Assembly (NCBI GenBank): GCA_946803715.1
Contig: CAMPET010000043.1
Coordinates: 246,693-271,926, forward strand
Length of the DNA stretch: 25,234 nt
Source: Beroe ovata
Lineage: Eukaryota; Ctenophora; Nuda; Beroida; Beroidae
Direction: 5' to 3'
Positions 1 to 9,457 of the stretch are shown here, piece after piece. The stretch's first letter is position 1, and every line of letters starts with the position of its first letter. The position numbers were made by a program, and so were the translations under genes. Under the pieces are notes generated by a model that saw nothing but the letters and a program-made list of their open reading frames with translations, did not search any database and was not told where the DNA came from.

Positions 1-15
1 TCTCCCCTTTAACTT

Positions 16-45
16 TCTGTGTGTGTGTGAGTGTGTGTGTGTGTT
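16..45. repeat. TG microsatellite
   Basis: A run of TG dinucleotides with one GA interruption. It is a simple-sequence repeat; the valine/cysteine-rich peptide readable through it is an artefact. Confidence 0.9.
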
Positions 46-359
46 ACCTCATTGTAACCGTATATAATAAAAACGGAGTAAATTATTCAGTCTCCGGACT
101 GGATAATCATGAAATCCATGTTCAGGGAGGAATTATAATTTACGTCATGACTTCCTTAACATTATACACTCTGAGCTGGAGTTGTATAAATTATACTGTA
201 TAATCGCAGTATGAAATCAGCTTCATGATGGAGTTTTATACTAATTTGAGAGTGTCACGATTTACAACTTTCACTTATCATTTATTAAACCGTATGCTGC
301 TTCCCGGTACAGTGTTACAGCTATAAGTTAGGGAAGTATATGCACTGGTATGCGTTGTT

Positions 360-442
360 ATGTGTATGTTTGTGCATGTGTGCGTATGTTTATGTGTGAG
401 TGTGCGTGCGTGTGTGTTTGTGTGTGTGTGTGAGAGAGAGAG
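360..442. repeat. Imperfect TG/GA microsatellite
   Basis: An interrupted TGTG tract with TA and TT interruptions, ending in a short GAGAGAGA run. The cysteine/valine-rich peptide across it is composition only. Confidence 0.9.
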
Positions 443-2470
443 AACGTGCTTATATGATACACTGTATTTATTCCCTTACCCAGTTTTCACACCATCACGT
501 TTACATTATAGCTGTCGTAGTGATTTAACACAAATGTTGTTATACATACGTATAAGTGTATAAAGTAGCTAACATGTCGAAATACATGTCACATTCCCCT
601 CCTCACACATATATTATTATGTGCGTCAAGTACATTACTTTTAAAGCCGATTATCGTGAAACTATCGTAATAACATATTTTTCTATCGAAAGGAGCAACA
701 GTTACGTTATTAAAATGTTATTAAAAGGATTGGATAACATTAGAGTGTTGACGTGTCTTTACAAGGCACTGTGTAATAGCATTGCAATGTAAAGCATAGA
801 GTATAGTTTATAATTATAGTACAGGACAATCAAAGCATCCGTATAAAACCAGGACTTTGTTACCTAGAGCTTGCTCTTAAATGGTTAAGTTCTTATTATT
901 ATTACTATTATTATATTAAATTTGAATTCCATTTGTACGTCATGTAATATATTGACACTGTCACAGTGTTATACTTGCATTGTATAGTTCAGTTAGCACA
1001 ACGTATCAAATTATTGATTGAGGTACTCTGCCAATCTACCATGAGTGATATAAGATGAATCTCTTCACCCGGTTCCTAGATTTAATTTCAGTGCATTCTT
1101 CGAGTAAATTACTTAAATGGGATACCATAGAATACTTCACCTAGAAATGAAAACAATTCTTCTAAGTTCTTTCGCCAAGTGCAGTATTCAATTGTGAAGT
1201 TGAGTTTGACCCTAATTTGGATCTTATTTAGGGTGACATACCAGCTGCAGTTCTCTCCTCCTGAAGAAGACTTCTTTAATCGTCGGATCTTGCCACAGAC
1301 TCTTTATTAGAGGATAATAGTCTCGTTCGAATATCGCAGCATCAAGTTCGGTCTGCAAGTTGATTGATCACATGAAACAGAACGTGAGAAATGTGCTGTT
1401 TAAAATCGAGTGAAAATATGAAGGGAAACAATGCAAAACCTTTGCACTGTAATCAAGCAAGATCTGTGCTTCATCTTCTCTGTCTTCACCGATCCATGCA
1501 ATTTCTGAAATATTTGTCGGTTTATAGGCTCATATCAGTTATAACAATGGAATTTCTAAATTAATTGAACAATAAAATAGTTCCTCTAGATATCATCAAA
1601 GTTAGTTGAGTAAATAAAGCTAACCGACTAAGTTAACAAAGTAAGTTTAATTAACCAAGGAAGTTAACCCAATAGATTAAGTTTACCAACCGAGAAGCTG
1701 TCTGCCTTGAAGGAGGGTCTTTATGTTCCGGACAATATTGTGAAGGATAGGAATTCGGCACATAACTAACTCTTGTGTTTGATACCCCTGGTTGATTGTA
1801 TGTTCACTATTAATCAGCCGATTCATGTGAAACATGTGTGCAATTGCAGTGAATACGGAGTTAATGAGTATTTCTAAACTTCCAATATATAGATGTACAG
1901 TTTCTAGTGAAATTTCAATCAAATATATCTTTCACTTACTGAACCATGGATGATTCTCATTTGTTTCAAAAAAGTGCTTTTGCCACTTTCCCCTGCCCCC
2001 AATAGTAAAACTTTGACCTATCAAAATAGTGACAAAAACAAATTAGCTGAAAAATATAACAAAAGTACTAAAGAATTCGAAATAGAGTCTGTTTCTTCAA
2101 GCAGTGTATCTTCAAGAAGTGTCTTGGTTTAGACAAGGACTCAAAGCAAAATCAAGTATGAATATTTCACCTGTTTTCTTTGATTGGCTTGATCCCTCTT
2201 CAGGCCTCTATCAATTTCCTGACTTTTGACTTTCTGCTGATCTTCTACACAGCATGTAAACATTCTATTAAAAACACTGAAGGGCCCCATGTTCATTTAA
2301 GTCATCCTAAAAAATGATTCAAGTTATGAAGATACAAAATGTCAATCACAATTATCTATTGGACATATATACTAAGCGATATGATTAACTTTCGAAAGTC
2401 ATGTGTGGATAATAGGGCCGTTCTCAAATCAAAGCCAGTATGTGCTCAACCATTGCTCTCTTGTAGACCA
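443..2470. other. Non-coding stretch, no gene recognised
   Basis: AT-rich sequence with stops in all frames at short intervals. No open stretch shows a recognisable protein family, and no tRNA or rRNA was recognised. Around 1617–1680 the pentamer-like string GTTAAC/TTAACC recurs loosely. It could be intergenic or the interior of a gene whose exons lie outside the window. Confidence 0.6.
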
Positions 2471-2629
2471 TGTCAGTTGTGTGGTCATTTGGGAAGAAGT
2501 TGCCAACAAGCTGATTCCACCTCTATGTACGCTACTCATTTAGGTTCCAATAAACACTTCATTCACCCACATTGCATGATCTGGGCCACCAAAATAATTG
2601 TGGACTTCAACATAACAATCAACTACTAG
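2471..2629 (+). pseudogene. Isolated extended-PHD-like zinc-finger fragment
   Basis: An open frame ending at a TAG (2627–2629) encodes a C-x2-C pair followed about 28 residues later by H-x2-C and then x2-W (W codon 2582–2584). This Cys-x2-Cys … His-x2-Cys-x2-Trp spacing is typical of the first part of the extended PHD fingers in the KMT2/PHF group. The frame opens further upstream and a possible acceptor (TTGTAG, 2461–2466) lies just before the first cysteine. There is no convincing donor after the tryptophan, and the remaining zinc ligands of the domain are not found downstream. It may be one exon of a larger gene, an exon remnant, or chance. The domain assignment rests on spacing alone. Confidence 0.27.
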
Positions 2630-2660
2630 AAAACAAATCCTGAAAAATCAAAAATAATAA

Positions 2661-2797
2661 ATTTAACTTTTGTATCATCGTGGCACATCAACCTAAATAT
2701 GCACAGCTGTGCCATGAGAGGAAATTATGATGATGATAAATGAAACTTTTATATTATAGTGGTACATTAACTTATTGGAATGCACAGCTGTGTCACA
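2661..2797. repeat. Two direct copies of a ~57-bp motif
   Basis: 2661–2716 and 2739–2797 share the pattern AACTTTT-TAT-AT…GTGG(C/T)ACAT(C/T)AAC…ATGCACAGCTGTG(C/T)CA. They are diverged and separated by a short ATGATGATGATAA spacer. Origin unknown; possibly remnants of one short interspersed element. Confidence 0.55.
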
Positions 2798-3251
2798 TAA
2801 ACAAAAATACCAAAACATAGCCATGACAGTGCAATAAGCATATATTCAAGATGTTGATAAGAGATGAAAATTGATTGACAAAACTTCACAATAGAGGAAG
2901 CACTGTCAGTCAATAGCAAACTAAATATACAGCCAAAACTTACAGTACAAGGCCATGAAAACAGGATTAAGAGTGTTTAATTGAAGTGTGTAGTGTCAGA
3001 GAAACAAATTAATAATGGCCAAATGAATTGTATTTCTGAGGGCATTCTATATCAACATTCAAAAGCTTTCTATAATAACATTCAAAAGCTTTCTTATACA
3101 GTAAGGTTTCTAGTGCAGATTTAAATGTCTATAGAGGAACAACTTTTCAGTTCAGTGGGGACTGGGGAGATTAGTTCATTATGTTATATCAAAAATGCCA
3201 GAGATATTAAGTTCGTGGATTGGACGATTGAATAAGAGTCACATTAGTTAG

Positions 3252-3517
3252 GATGAGAGATAGTTAGTAAATTCTCTTTTGACTCTGTTTACAAATGAAA
3301 AATGTGTCTTTTTAATTACAACAATTTTGTCGTTCAACAACATCACCAGGCTCAAATTTGATTATATAAAGTAGTGTTATAAACTTTACAACACTACTAT
3401 ATATAATCAAATTTGAACCTGGCGATGTCGTTGAACGACGAAATTGATCACAAGTAAAAAGACCCATTTTTCATTTCTAAACAGATTCAAAAGAGAATTA
3501 ACTAACTATCTCTCATC
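3252..3517. repeat. 266-bp long inverted repeat
   Basis: Left arm 3252–3378 and right arm 3390–3517 are near-perfect reverse complements (about 127 bp each, roughly 90 per cent identical by eye) around an 11-nt loop. Outer ends read GATGAGAGA…TCTCTCATC. In the second copy of the surrounding block only the right-hand arm is present (4604 to about 4732). It could be a fold-back transposable element or a local inverted duplication. No coding potential. Confidence 0.85.
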
Positions 3518-3708
3518 ACCAGAGATATACAACCTCCCACTTATTTATAACACACCCTATATAATTCTGCGTTGTTTCACCTTTCTAACAATCTGAGGTT
3601 GCTTTCAATCATTCCTGCAGCTGATCTGCACTGCACTGCAGCATGCAGTGAACAATCAACTCATAGAAATTTTGTGCCAAATCATATATAAAATAGAATA
3701 GTCCAAAA

Positions 3709-3837
3709 TTGTCAAATTTTATCCGACCTCTGTTTTTGCGCGCGCGCCTACATTGAAGGCTGAAACAGGTTGGCCTTTATTAAAGGAATGAAGGCGTGCA
3801 CGCACGGAATTATTAAAAAAGTCCGTCAGATAAAATG
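3709..3837. repeat. Degenerate CG-rich fold-back element
   Basis: Begins TTGTCAAATTTTATCCGACC, followed by a CTCTGTTT…GCGCGCGCG core and a GAAGGC stem-like section. A weak inverted end (GTCAGATAAAAT) is present near 3827–3838. It belongs with the better-preserved elements at 3905–4004 and 5233–5349. Confidence 0.5.
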
Positions 3838-3904
3838 CCAAAATCTTCTAAATTCAATTATCCAAATATTCTTTTTTGTTTTGAAAAATGCGCAACAAAA
3901 AAAA

Positions 3905-4004
3905 TTGTCAGACTTTATTGTGACCTCTGTTTCTCGCGCGCGAGCGAGATCGAGATCGAGATCATGATCAGAAACATGAACAAAAGTCAAATAAAATCTG
4001 ACAA
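3905..4004. repeat. CG-rich fold-back (MITE-like) element
   Basis: Starts TTGTCAGACTTTATT and ends with the inverted form AATAAAATCTGACAA. The interior has GTTTCTCGCGCGCG on one side and GATCGAGATCGAGATC then a GAAAC on the other. The 100-bp unit can fold into a long hairpin. It has no coding capacity, so if mobile it is non-autonomous. No clear target-site duplication was seen. Confidence 0.65.
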
Positions 4005-4059
4005 CGCGAAAATTTAAATGCGGCATGCGCATAATCAGCTCACAATGAAGATTGAAGAT

Positions 4060-4130
4060 TTGTCAAATTTTATCTGACCTGATCAGTTTCTCGCGCGCGC
4101 CTTCATCGGCCTTCGATGAAGGCGCGCTCG
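4060..4130. repeat. Fold-back element left half, cut at an N
   Basis: Starts TTGTCAAATTTTATCTGACC, continues through GTTTCTCGCGCGCGCCTTCATC and a GAAGGC hairpin, and stops at the unresolved base 4131. The expected inverted right half is absent, as would occur if an assembler broke inside a palindrome. Confidence 0.6.
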
Positions 4131-4131
4131 N
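4131..4131. other. Unresolved base at a probable sequence join
   Basis: A single N directly after half of a palindromic element and between the two copies of the 2838/4229 direct repeat. It resembles the Ns at 14043 and 22223. Confidence 0.7.
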
Positions 4132-4228
4132 CCTGGACCTTCGGTCTCGGATTCAACTCCAATTATCAGCTCGGGCTTCGCCCTCGACTGATAATTTTGC
4201 CATCCACTCCTCAACCTCATGAATAAAG

Positions 4229-5349
4229 ACTATATTCAAGATGTTGATAAGAGATGAAAATTGATAAATAAAAATTAACAATAGAGGAAGCACTGTCAGT
4301 CAATAGCAAACTAAATATACAGCCAAAACTGACAGTACGACTAACAAGACCATGAAAACAGGATTTAGAGTGTTTAATTGAAGTGTGTAGTGTCAGGGAA
4401 ACAAATTAATAATGGCCAAATGAACTGTATTTCTGAGGGCATTCTATATCAATATTCAAAAGCTTTCTTACACAGTAAGGTTTTTAGTGCAGATTCAAAT
4501 GTCTATAGAGGGACAATTTTTCAGTTCAGTGGGGACTGGGGAGATTAGTTCATTATGTTATATCAAAAATGCCAGAGATATAAAGTTCATGGATTGAACA
4601 CCAAACACTACTATATATAATCAAATTTGAACCTGACGATGTCGTTGAACAATGAAATTGATCACAATTAAAAAGACGCATTCTTCATTTGTAAACAGAG
4701 TCAAAAGAGAATTTACTAACTATCTATCATCACCAGAGATATACAACCTCCCACTTATTTATAACACACCCTATATAATTCTGCGTTATTTCACCTTTCT
4801 AACAATCTGAGGTTGCTTTCAATCATTCCTGCAACTCTGCACTGCACTGCAGCATGCAGTGAACAATTTGTCTGGCGATGCTAGACCGCTGATGCAAGCC
4901 GCGAAGCGGCTTGCGTCTGAGAATAAGTTCGCGCCGCGCGCGCGCGAAACGAAATTCTCGACAGGGTCTATCATCGATCGACAATGAACAATCGACATTA
5001 AATACTAATAGAAATTTTGCCCAAATTATATATTCTCGATCAAAATTGTCTAATTTTATCCGACCTCTGTTTAATTGCGCGCACACTTTCATTAAAGGCT
5101 GAAACAGTTTGACCTTCATTGAAGGCGTCCTTGCACGGAATCATTAACAGAGGGCAGATGAAATGCAAAAACCTTCCAAGCTCAAATCCGAATATTCTGC
5201 GCGCGCCTCGCCTCGCCGCGCATAATTTTGCGTTGTCAGATTTTATGATCTTTGTTTCTTGCTCGCGCGCTTTCATGATCGAAAGCTTCGCCTTCGATGA
5301 AGGCGCGCGCGCCGCGCGCGAGAAACAGAAGTCTGATAAAATCTGACAA
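4229..5349. repeat. Direct repeat block, copy 2
   Basis: Counterpart of 2838–4004 with the same landmark order. It contains a solo arm (4604 to about 4732) of the long inverted repeat and an extra segment of about 120 bp near 4868–4990. That segment carries a perfect 9-bp hairpin, GCAAGCCGC-GAA-GCGGCTTGC (4894–4914). The block ends in the fold-back element at 5233–5349. Confidence 0.8.
5233..5349. repeat. CG-rich fold-back element with perfect 14-bp terminal repeats
   Basis: The best-preserved member of the family. The left end TTGTCAGATTTTAT (5233–5246) and right end ATAAAATCTGACAA (5336–5349) are exact reverse complements. Inside are GTTTCTTGCTCGCGCGC on the left and GCGCGCGCGAGAAAC on the right, flanking a nested TTCATGATCGAAAGC / CTTCGATGAAGG hairpin. 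Its CpG density contrasts sharply with the AT-rich surroundings. No reading frame for a transposase. Confidence 0.75.
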
Positions 5350-5955
5350 AAAATAATGAGATCTCAAGGGTCTAGGGAAAATGAAGGGCGCGCGCAACGT
5401 GTGCACACAGCCCAAGCCCCCCTGCCCACTAACCCAGCCTTGGGCCTTACTGAAAATAAAATTTTCAGAAATGCTGGATTAGTGAGTTGTGTAATGTGTG
5501 CACACTTTGCATAACTCTTAAATATTTTTTCAAAAATTATCTGTTAGAATAATTATATTCCATTCTATTCTTCATTATTCACTCATCATTCTATCATGTG
5601 CACATGTTCCCATGTTGCATGCCCCTATTATACTCTGTCAACTGAAAGTTCTGTGAAAGGCCTGAAGTGGGAACATTTTATGTGATTTATTCTATTTATT
5701 TATTTATTCTATCCAGACACGTTGCTTTTATTTTTCTTTTATTCTACATTCTACTTATTTTTGCAGAGAGGTGACACACTCTCAATTTTGTTATATTGGT
5801 GATAGAGCCATTGTATATTTAGTGTAAGGCAGATGAGCTGCATATGATCATTTATTGTGTCTCACTGTCTCTGCATTGCTTGCTTTCAATAAGCAAAACA
5901 TCAACCACTTGATAAGATTCAATTATGATATCCTTATGATAAACTGCAGGTTTTC
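5350..5955. other. Upstream region of MRPL11
   Basis: Non-coding. It contains a TATTTATTTATTTATT run (about 5693–5708) and T-rich tracts. A CTGCAG|GTTTTC acceptor-like site at 5944–5949 lies six bases before the MRPL11 start, so an intron in the 5' UTR is possible. No TATA box was recognised. Confidence 0.5.
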
Positions 5956-6876
5956 ATGTCAAAACTAGGAAAGGCAGCTGCCAAATCAAAAACTCTCTGG
6001 CCTCGTGATGCATCCAAGTCTTTAAAATTCCGCATGACAATCCCAACCAAGCAAGCTTATCCTGGACCACCTTTAGGACCTCAGCTTGGATCAAATGGTA
6101 TTAATGCAGCCAAATTTTGCAAGGAGTTCAATGAGAGAACAAAACATTTCAAAGAGGGATACCCCCTTCCAATAAGCTTACATATTTATGAAGACAGGTG
6201 AACACGGATCTATTTTTGTTATCATATACCATGTATTTAATCAAAAGAGTATCCTGAATATTCAATGGCTTCTGTAATAGCTTCTGCACTATTTGAATTA
6301 GTTATTTTGTAATAATCAATTTTGTAATACAGGTCATATAAATTTGACATCTATTGGCCAACTACATCTTACATGATTAAGCAAGCTGCTGGTATAAATA
6401 AAGGTGGAAGTTTTGTAGGATATGAATGGGTTGGTGCTATCAACATGAAACAGGTATATCTTTTCTATTCATTTAGTTATTTCCTTGACCCAATACCTAA
6501 GAATCCTTGCTATGATCAAGGGTACTTGATATGCTATTGATAATTATTGGTATTATGCGTCCAATAGTATATGATTCAATTGAAAAGAAATGGATCTAAA
6601 AAGATATAAAAATATGATATGCCAAATACCTGAAAAATTATTTGAACATTTATTTCACTCCCCTTCTTTTTAGTCCTGGTGCACAGTGCACACATAATAA
6701 TTAGTAACAAAAAACTCCATAATTCATGACTACCTGCCTATTTTTTTCAGGTATATCATATAGCAAAGAACAAGCAAGAAAATGATCCTCGACTCAGACA
6801 TTTGCCACTTAAAGAGATGTGCAGAAATGTGATGGAGCAAGCTGATAAAATGTGTGTTGCAGTTGTGAGACACTGA
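5956..6876 (+). CDS. MRPL11: Mitochondrial ribosomal protein uL11m, 3 exons
   Basis: Exons 5956–6197, 6333–6453 and 6751–6876 join to 489 nt encoding 162 aa, with GT–AG junctions in phases 2 and 0. Translation starts MSKLGKAA, which matches the conserved start of animal MRPL11 and fixes this ATG. The glycine/proline-rich PGPPLGPQLG motif of the L11 N-terminal domain is at residues 36–45, followed by a conserved KEFNERT segment. The C-terminal half carries the RNA-binding L11 domain and ends shortly after it (…VVRH). It therefore lacks the Ala/Glu-rich tail that makes the human protein about 30 residues longer. The protein is a component of the large mitoribosomal subunit at the GTPase-associated stalk base. 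Being nuclear-encoded it must be imported; the N-terminus is basic. UVSSA follows in the same direction less than 300 bp downstream, with its own start, so this is compact spacing and not an operon. Confidence 0.93.
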
Positions 6877-6927
6877 GGTCTGAGATTGTAATCATCAGTT
6901 AAATTCATATTTGAGACCTTGAGATAT

Positions 6928-6933
6928 AATAAA
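6928..6933 (+). terminator. Poly(A) signal for MRPL11
   Basis: AATAAA 52 nt after the MRPL11 stop, the only canonical signal before UVSSA. Confidence 0.7.
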
Positions 6934-7163
6934 ATTATTGATTTGTACTGAAGTTTATTTATTCATTATTCCATTACAACCAACAGGTATTGAAGCTAAC
7001 TTTGATTTTGTAGAAGCATATTTACAAATTTATTTGATTTTTTGCAGTAAAGTTGGAATTCTCACAAACTATAAAAGTGCCTCATACATTTACTACTTTA
7101 TAAATTGCTCATCCAGAATTATGTATTAATGGTCAAAAACGCCATGGACTGCAGAAAAATCTC

Positions 7164-9234
7164 ATGGACATAGAAGCATGGAATCAGTTACAAAAAGTGG
7201 TGAAGAAGTTGGTTAAATCAGGTAGCCAATGACTTGTCACTATCTTTACATCGAACCATACATGGAACTTGACACTTTATCAAAAAATTTCAGGTGACAC
7301 TGATTTGAATGAATCAGATATCAAAGAAGTGAAAAGACTTTGCAAGAAGGGGCTTGTGGATGTCAATGATGTGTTTGACCTGCTCATGAAGCATTTGCAA
7401 ACAAATCAATGCCAAGTGCGCATTTCAACATTTCAGGTAGATGCTTACTCTTGCCTTATACAATTGTGAAACTATGTCATTCTTGTATATTTCTTGGTTT
7501 GAAGTATTGTAATCCGACATCATCTCATTATTGAAACTTGACCTTCCACAGATATTAGACCAGTTATTCCATAGATGTCACACAATCAGAGAACTGACTC
7601 TGCAAAAAATGAAGTTTATAGTATCATTGACATTAGCCCTAGAGCTAAACCAGGTTCTACCATTACCCACGAGGTTCCATGATCAGCTTAAGGTAAACGG
7701 ACTTAACCTCAATTCCTCAGTATAAGGATGATTGATCTTTAGTTACAGTTGGTAGGTATGTAATTGAATCAATTAAATTGATCAACTTTTCTTTCAGAAA
7801 CTCACTATAAAGTCTATTGATATGTGGAATGACAAATTTGGGGAGCATTATAACAAATTGAAGGTGTCGTACAACTTCCTCAGAAGCAAGAAAAACGTCG
7901 ACTTCAAAAAGCATATTGCATTGACCCGATTTGATTTAGAACATGAGCGGAAACGAATTGAAGATGAAAGGAATGTTTCAGACTATGCTGTAATGAAAAC
8001 CCTGGCCAAATATGAGGAACAAACCGAATCTTTCGAAGGGTGTATTTTTGAAGCTAACACTTGTCTAGATCTATTGAAACCTGATGCTGTTGAAGAGAAT
8101 GGTGAAGCCTGTAATAATTCTTCTCGGAAGAGGTCTGCGAATCAGCAGATCTTGGAAACGAGTGATAATGCATCAATAATTCAGACATTGGACGATAGAA
8201 TTCACCAATCACGGAACTCATACATTCCTCGTCTTGATAGTTGGATTAAGGATCTGATACGTAACAATGGCGAACAGAGGGATATTTTACCCCTGATCAA
8301 AAGCAAGGAAAGGCTTATAGAGATGTGCAGTAAGTATGATGAATTGGATATTACTCGGACCTCAAAACGTAAGAGGAGAATTGTACAGAAAGACAAGGAT
8401 GATAGTGATGATTCAGAGTATGAAGAGGTCAATGATGAAGCTGTGTTGAAGAATATTCTAGAGCAAGATAAGCTCCAAATCTCAATGGTTCTTAATGAAC
8501 GGCCTGAAATCATATCTCCGAAATTAGGAAATACAGCTCAACCTCACGGAAATGAGGTAATAGATGACGAGAAGCCTTGTTCGTCAAGATCTCTGAAGGA
8601 AGAGATTGGTGCTAGGTGTCATAATATGAAGAAACCTGAATCTGTCTTAGCTGATGAGGCTGAAGAGGATAAAAGTAACATAGCACTGCAGAAATATTCC
8701 GGTCTGAACTTTGAATCCCAGCACAGCTTTTGGTCAGGCAAAGACCAAGACCCAGAGGAGATGGACATCAATGTCGTCAGGGCACTGAATCCAAAGTACA
8801 AGCATTTGCCAGGAATATTTGAACCAGTAAGGTGGACATGTCGGGCAGTGATGAAGTTAGGAAAACTTTGTCCCAGAATGGACAGGTTCAAGTGCCCCCT
8901 ACATGGAACTGTGATTGCAAGGGATAAGAATGGGAAACCAAGCGGTAAAAATCTTTTTCCCGAATCTGAGAATCTGGCATCTGTTCAAGGCTCTTGGGAA
9001 GAGATTGAAAAAGAAATTGAGAGGCATACCGGTGAGAAAATGAACTTTTCGAGAATAAAGAAGAAGAGGGAAGCTAAACGTGTCAGTAACCTTGTGAGCA
9101 TCAGTAAAGATGTTCCGAAAACACCGAGATCACGAATTGAGAAGAAAATTATGAACAAAAAAGTTGTGAGGTCCATGATCTCCAAAGCTAACAGAATGGA
9201 TGATAAGCGTATTCAGTGGACTAAAGATCAATAG
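7164..9234 (+). CDS. UVSSA: UV-stimulated scaffold protein A, 4 exons
   Basis: Exons 7164–7221, 7294–7436, 7552–7692 and 7798–9234 join to 1779 nt, 592 aa (human about 709). The start is supported by alignment of the first residues (MDIEAWNQLQKVVKKLVKSG) with the family's N-terminal helix. Residues 1 to about 150 form the VHS/ENTH-like helical domain, including the family signature MWNDKFGEHY (123–132). An acidic stretch with aromatic and valine residues (DDSEYEEV, about 318–325) matches the position and character of the motif that binds the TFIIH p62 subunit. The DUF2043 zinc finger is intact: C462-x9-C472-x7-C480-x2-H483, the spacing also seen in human. A basic helical C-terminus follows. 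UVSSA acts in transcription-coupled nucleotide excision repair, bridging stalled RNA polymerase II–CSA to TFIIH. The long last exon holds 80 per cent of the protein. Confidence 0.93.
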
Positions 9235-9436
9235 AAAATTGTCTTTAAAATTTTTTCACGTGATTCGATCCGTAGAAACTATTTATCTGGATCATATTTG
9301 ATGTTACATTAATTGTTGTAAATACTTAAATGGCATTCATCCTTTAATGAGTTATGAGAGTCTTACTCTGTTATCAAGATTCCAACTGACAAATTGCAGA
9401 GCTATCCAAAATATCCGAATCATATCACCACATTGA

Positions 9437-9442
9437 AATAAA
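9437..9442 (+). terminator. Probable UVSSA poly(A) signal
   Basis: AATAAA 203 nt after the UVSSA stop and only 15 nt before the ATG of the next gene on the same strand. It is the first canonical signal downstream of UVSSA, so the UVSSA 3' UTR probably overlaps the next gene's 5' end. Confidence 0.5.
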
Positions 9443-9457
9443 CCGTTACACTCTAGA

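Larger units (their letters stand above)
2838..4004. repeat. Direct repeat block, copy 1
   Basis: Aligns in the same orientation with 4229–5349. Both start near TATATTCAAGATGTTGATAA and keep the same order of landmarks: CACTGTCAGTCAATAGCAAA, the AGCTTTCT motif, ATATACAACCTCCCACTT, CTGCACTGCACTGCAGCATG, and then the CG-rich fold-back elements. This copy has an extra inverted arm at about 3252–3378 and lacks a segment of about 120 bp present in copy 2 near 4868–4990. Copies differ by roughly 5–10 per cent by eye plus indels. A single N (4131) lies between them, so part of the duplication may be an assembly effect. Confidence 0.8.

Noticed and set aside
360-563. Cys/Val-rich open frame
   Set aside because: It is translation of a TG/GA microsatellite.
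2006-2132. Possible Ser-rich terminal exon after CCCCCAATAG
   Set aside because: A good acceptor and 42 open codons, but no upstream exon, no family and low-complexity composition.
4823-5119. Overlapping Arg-rich frames on both strands
   Set aside because: They arise from GCGCGC cores of the fold-back elements and are open on both strands for that reason.
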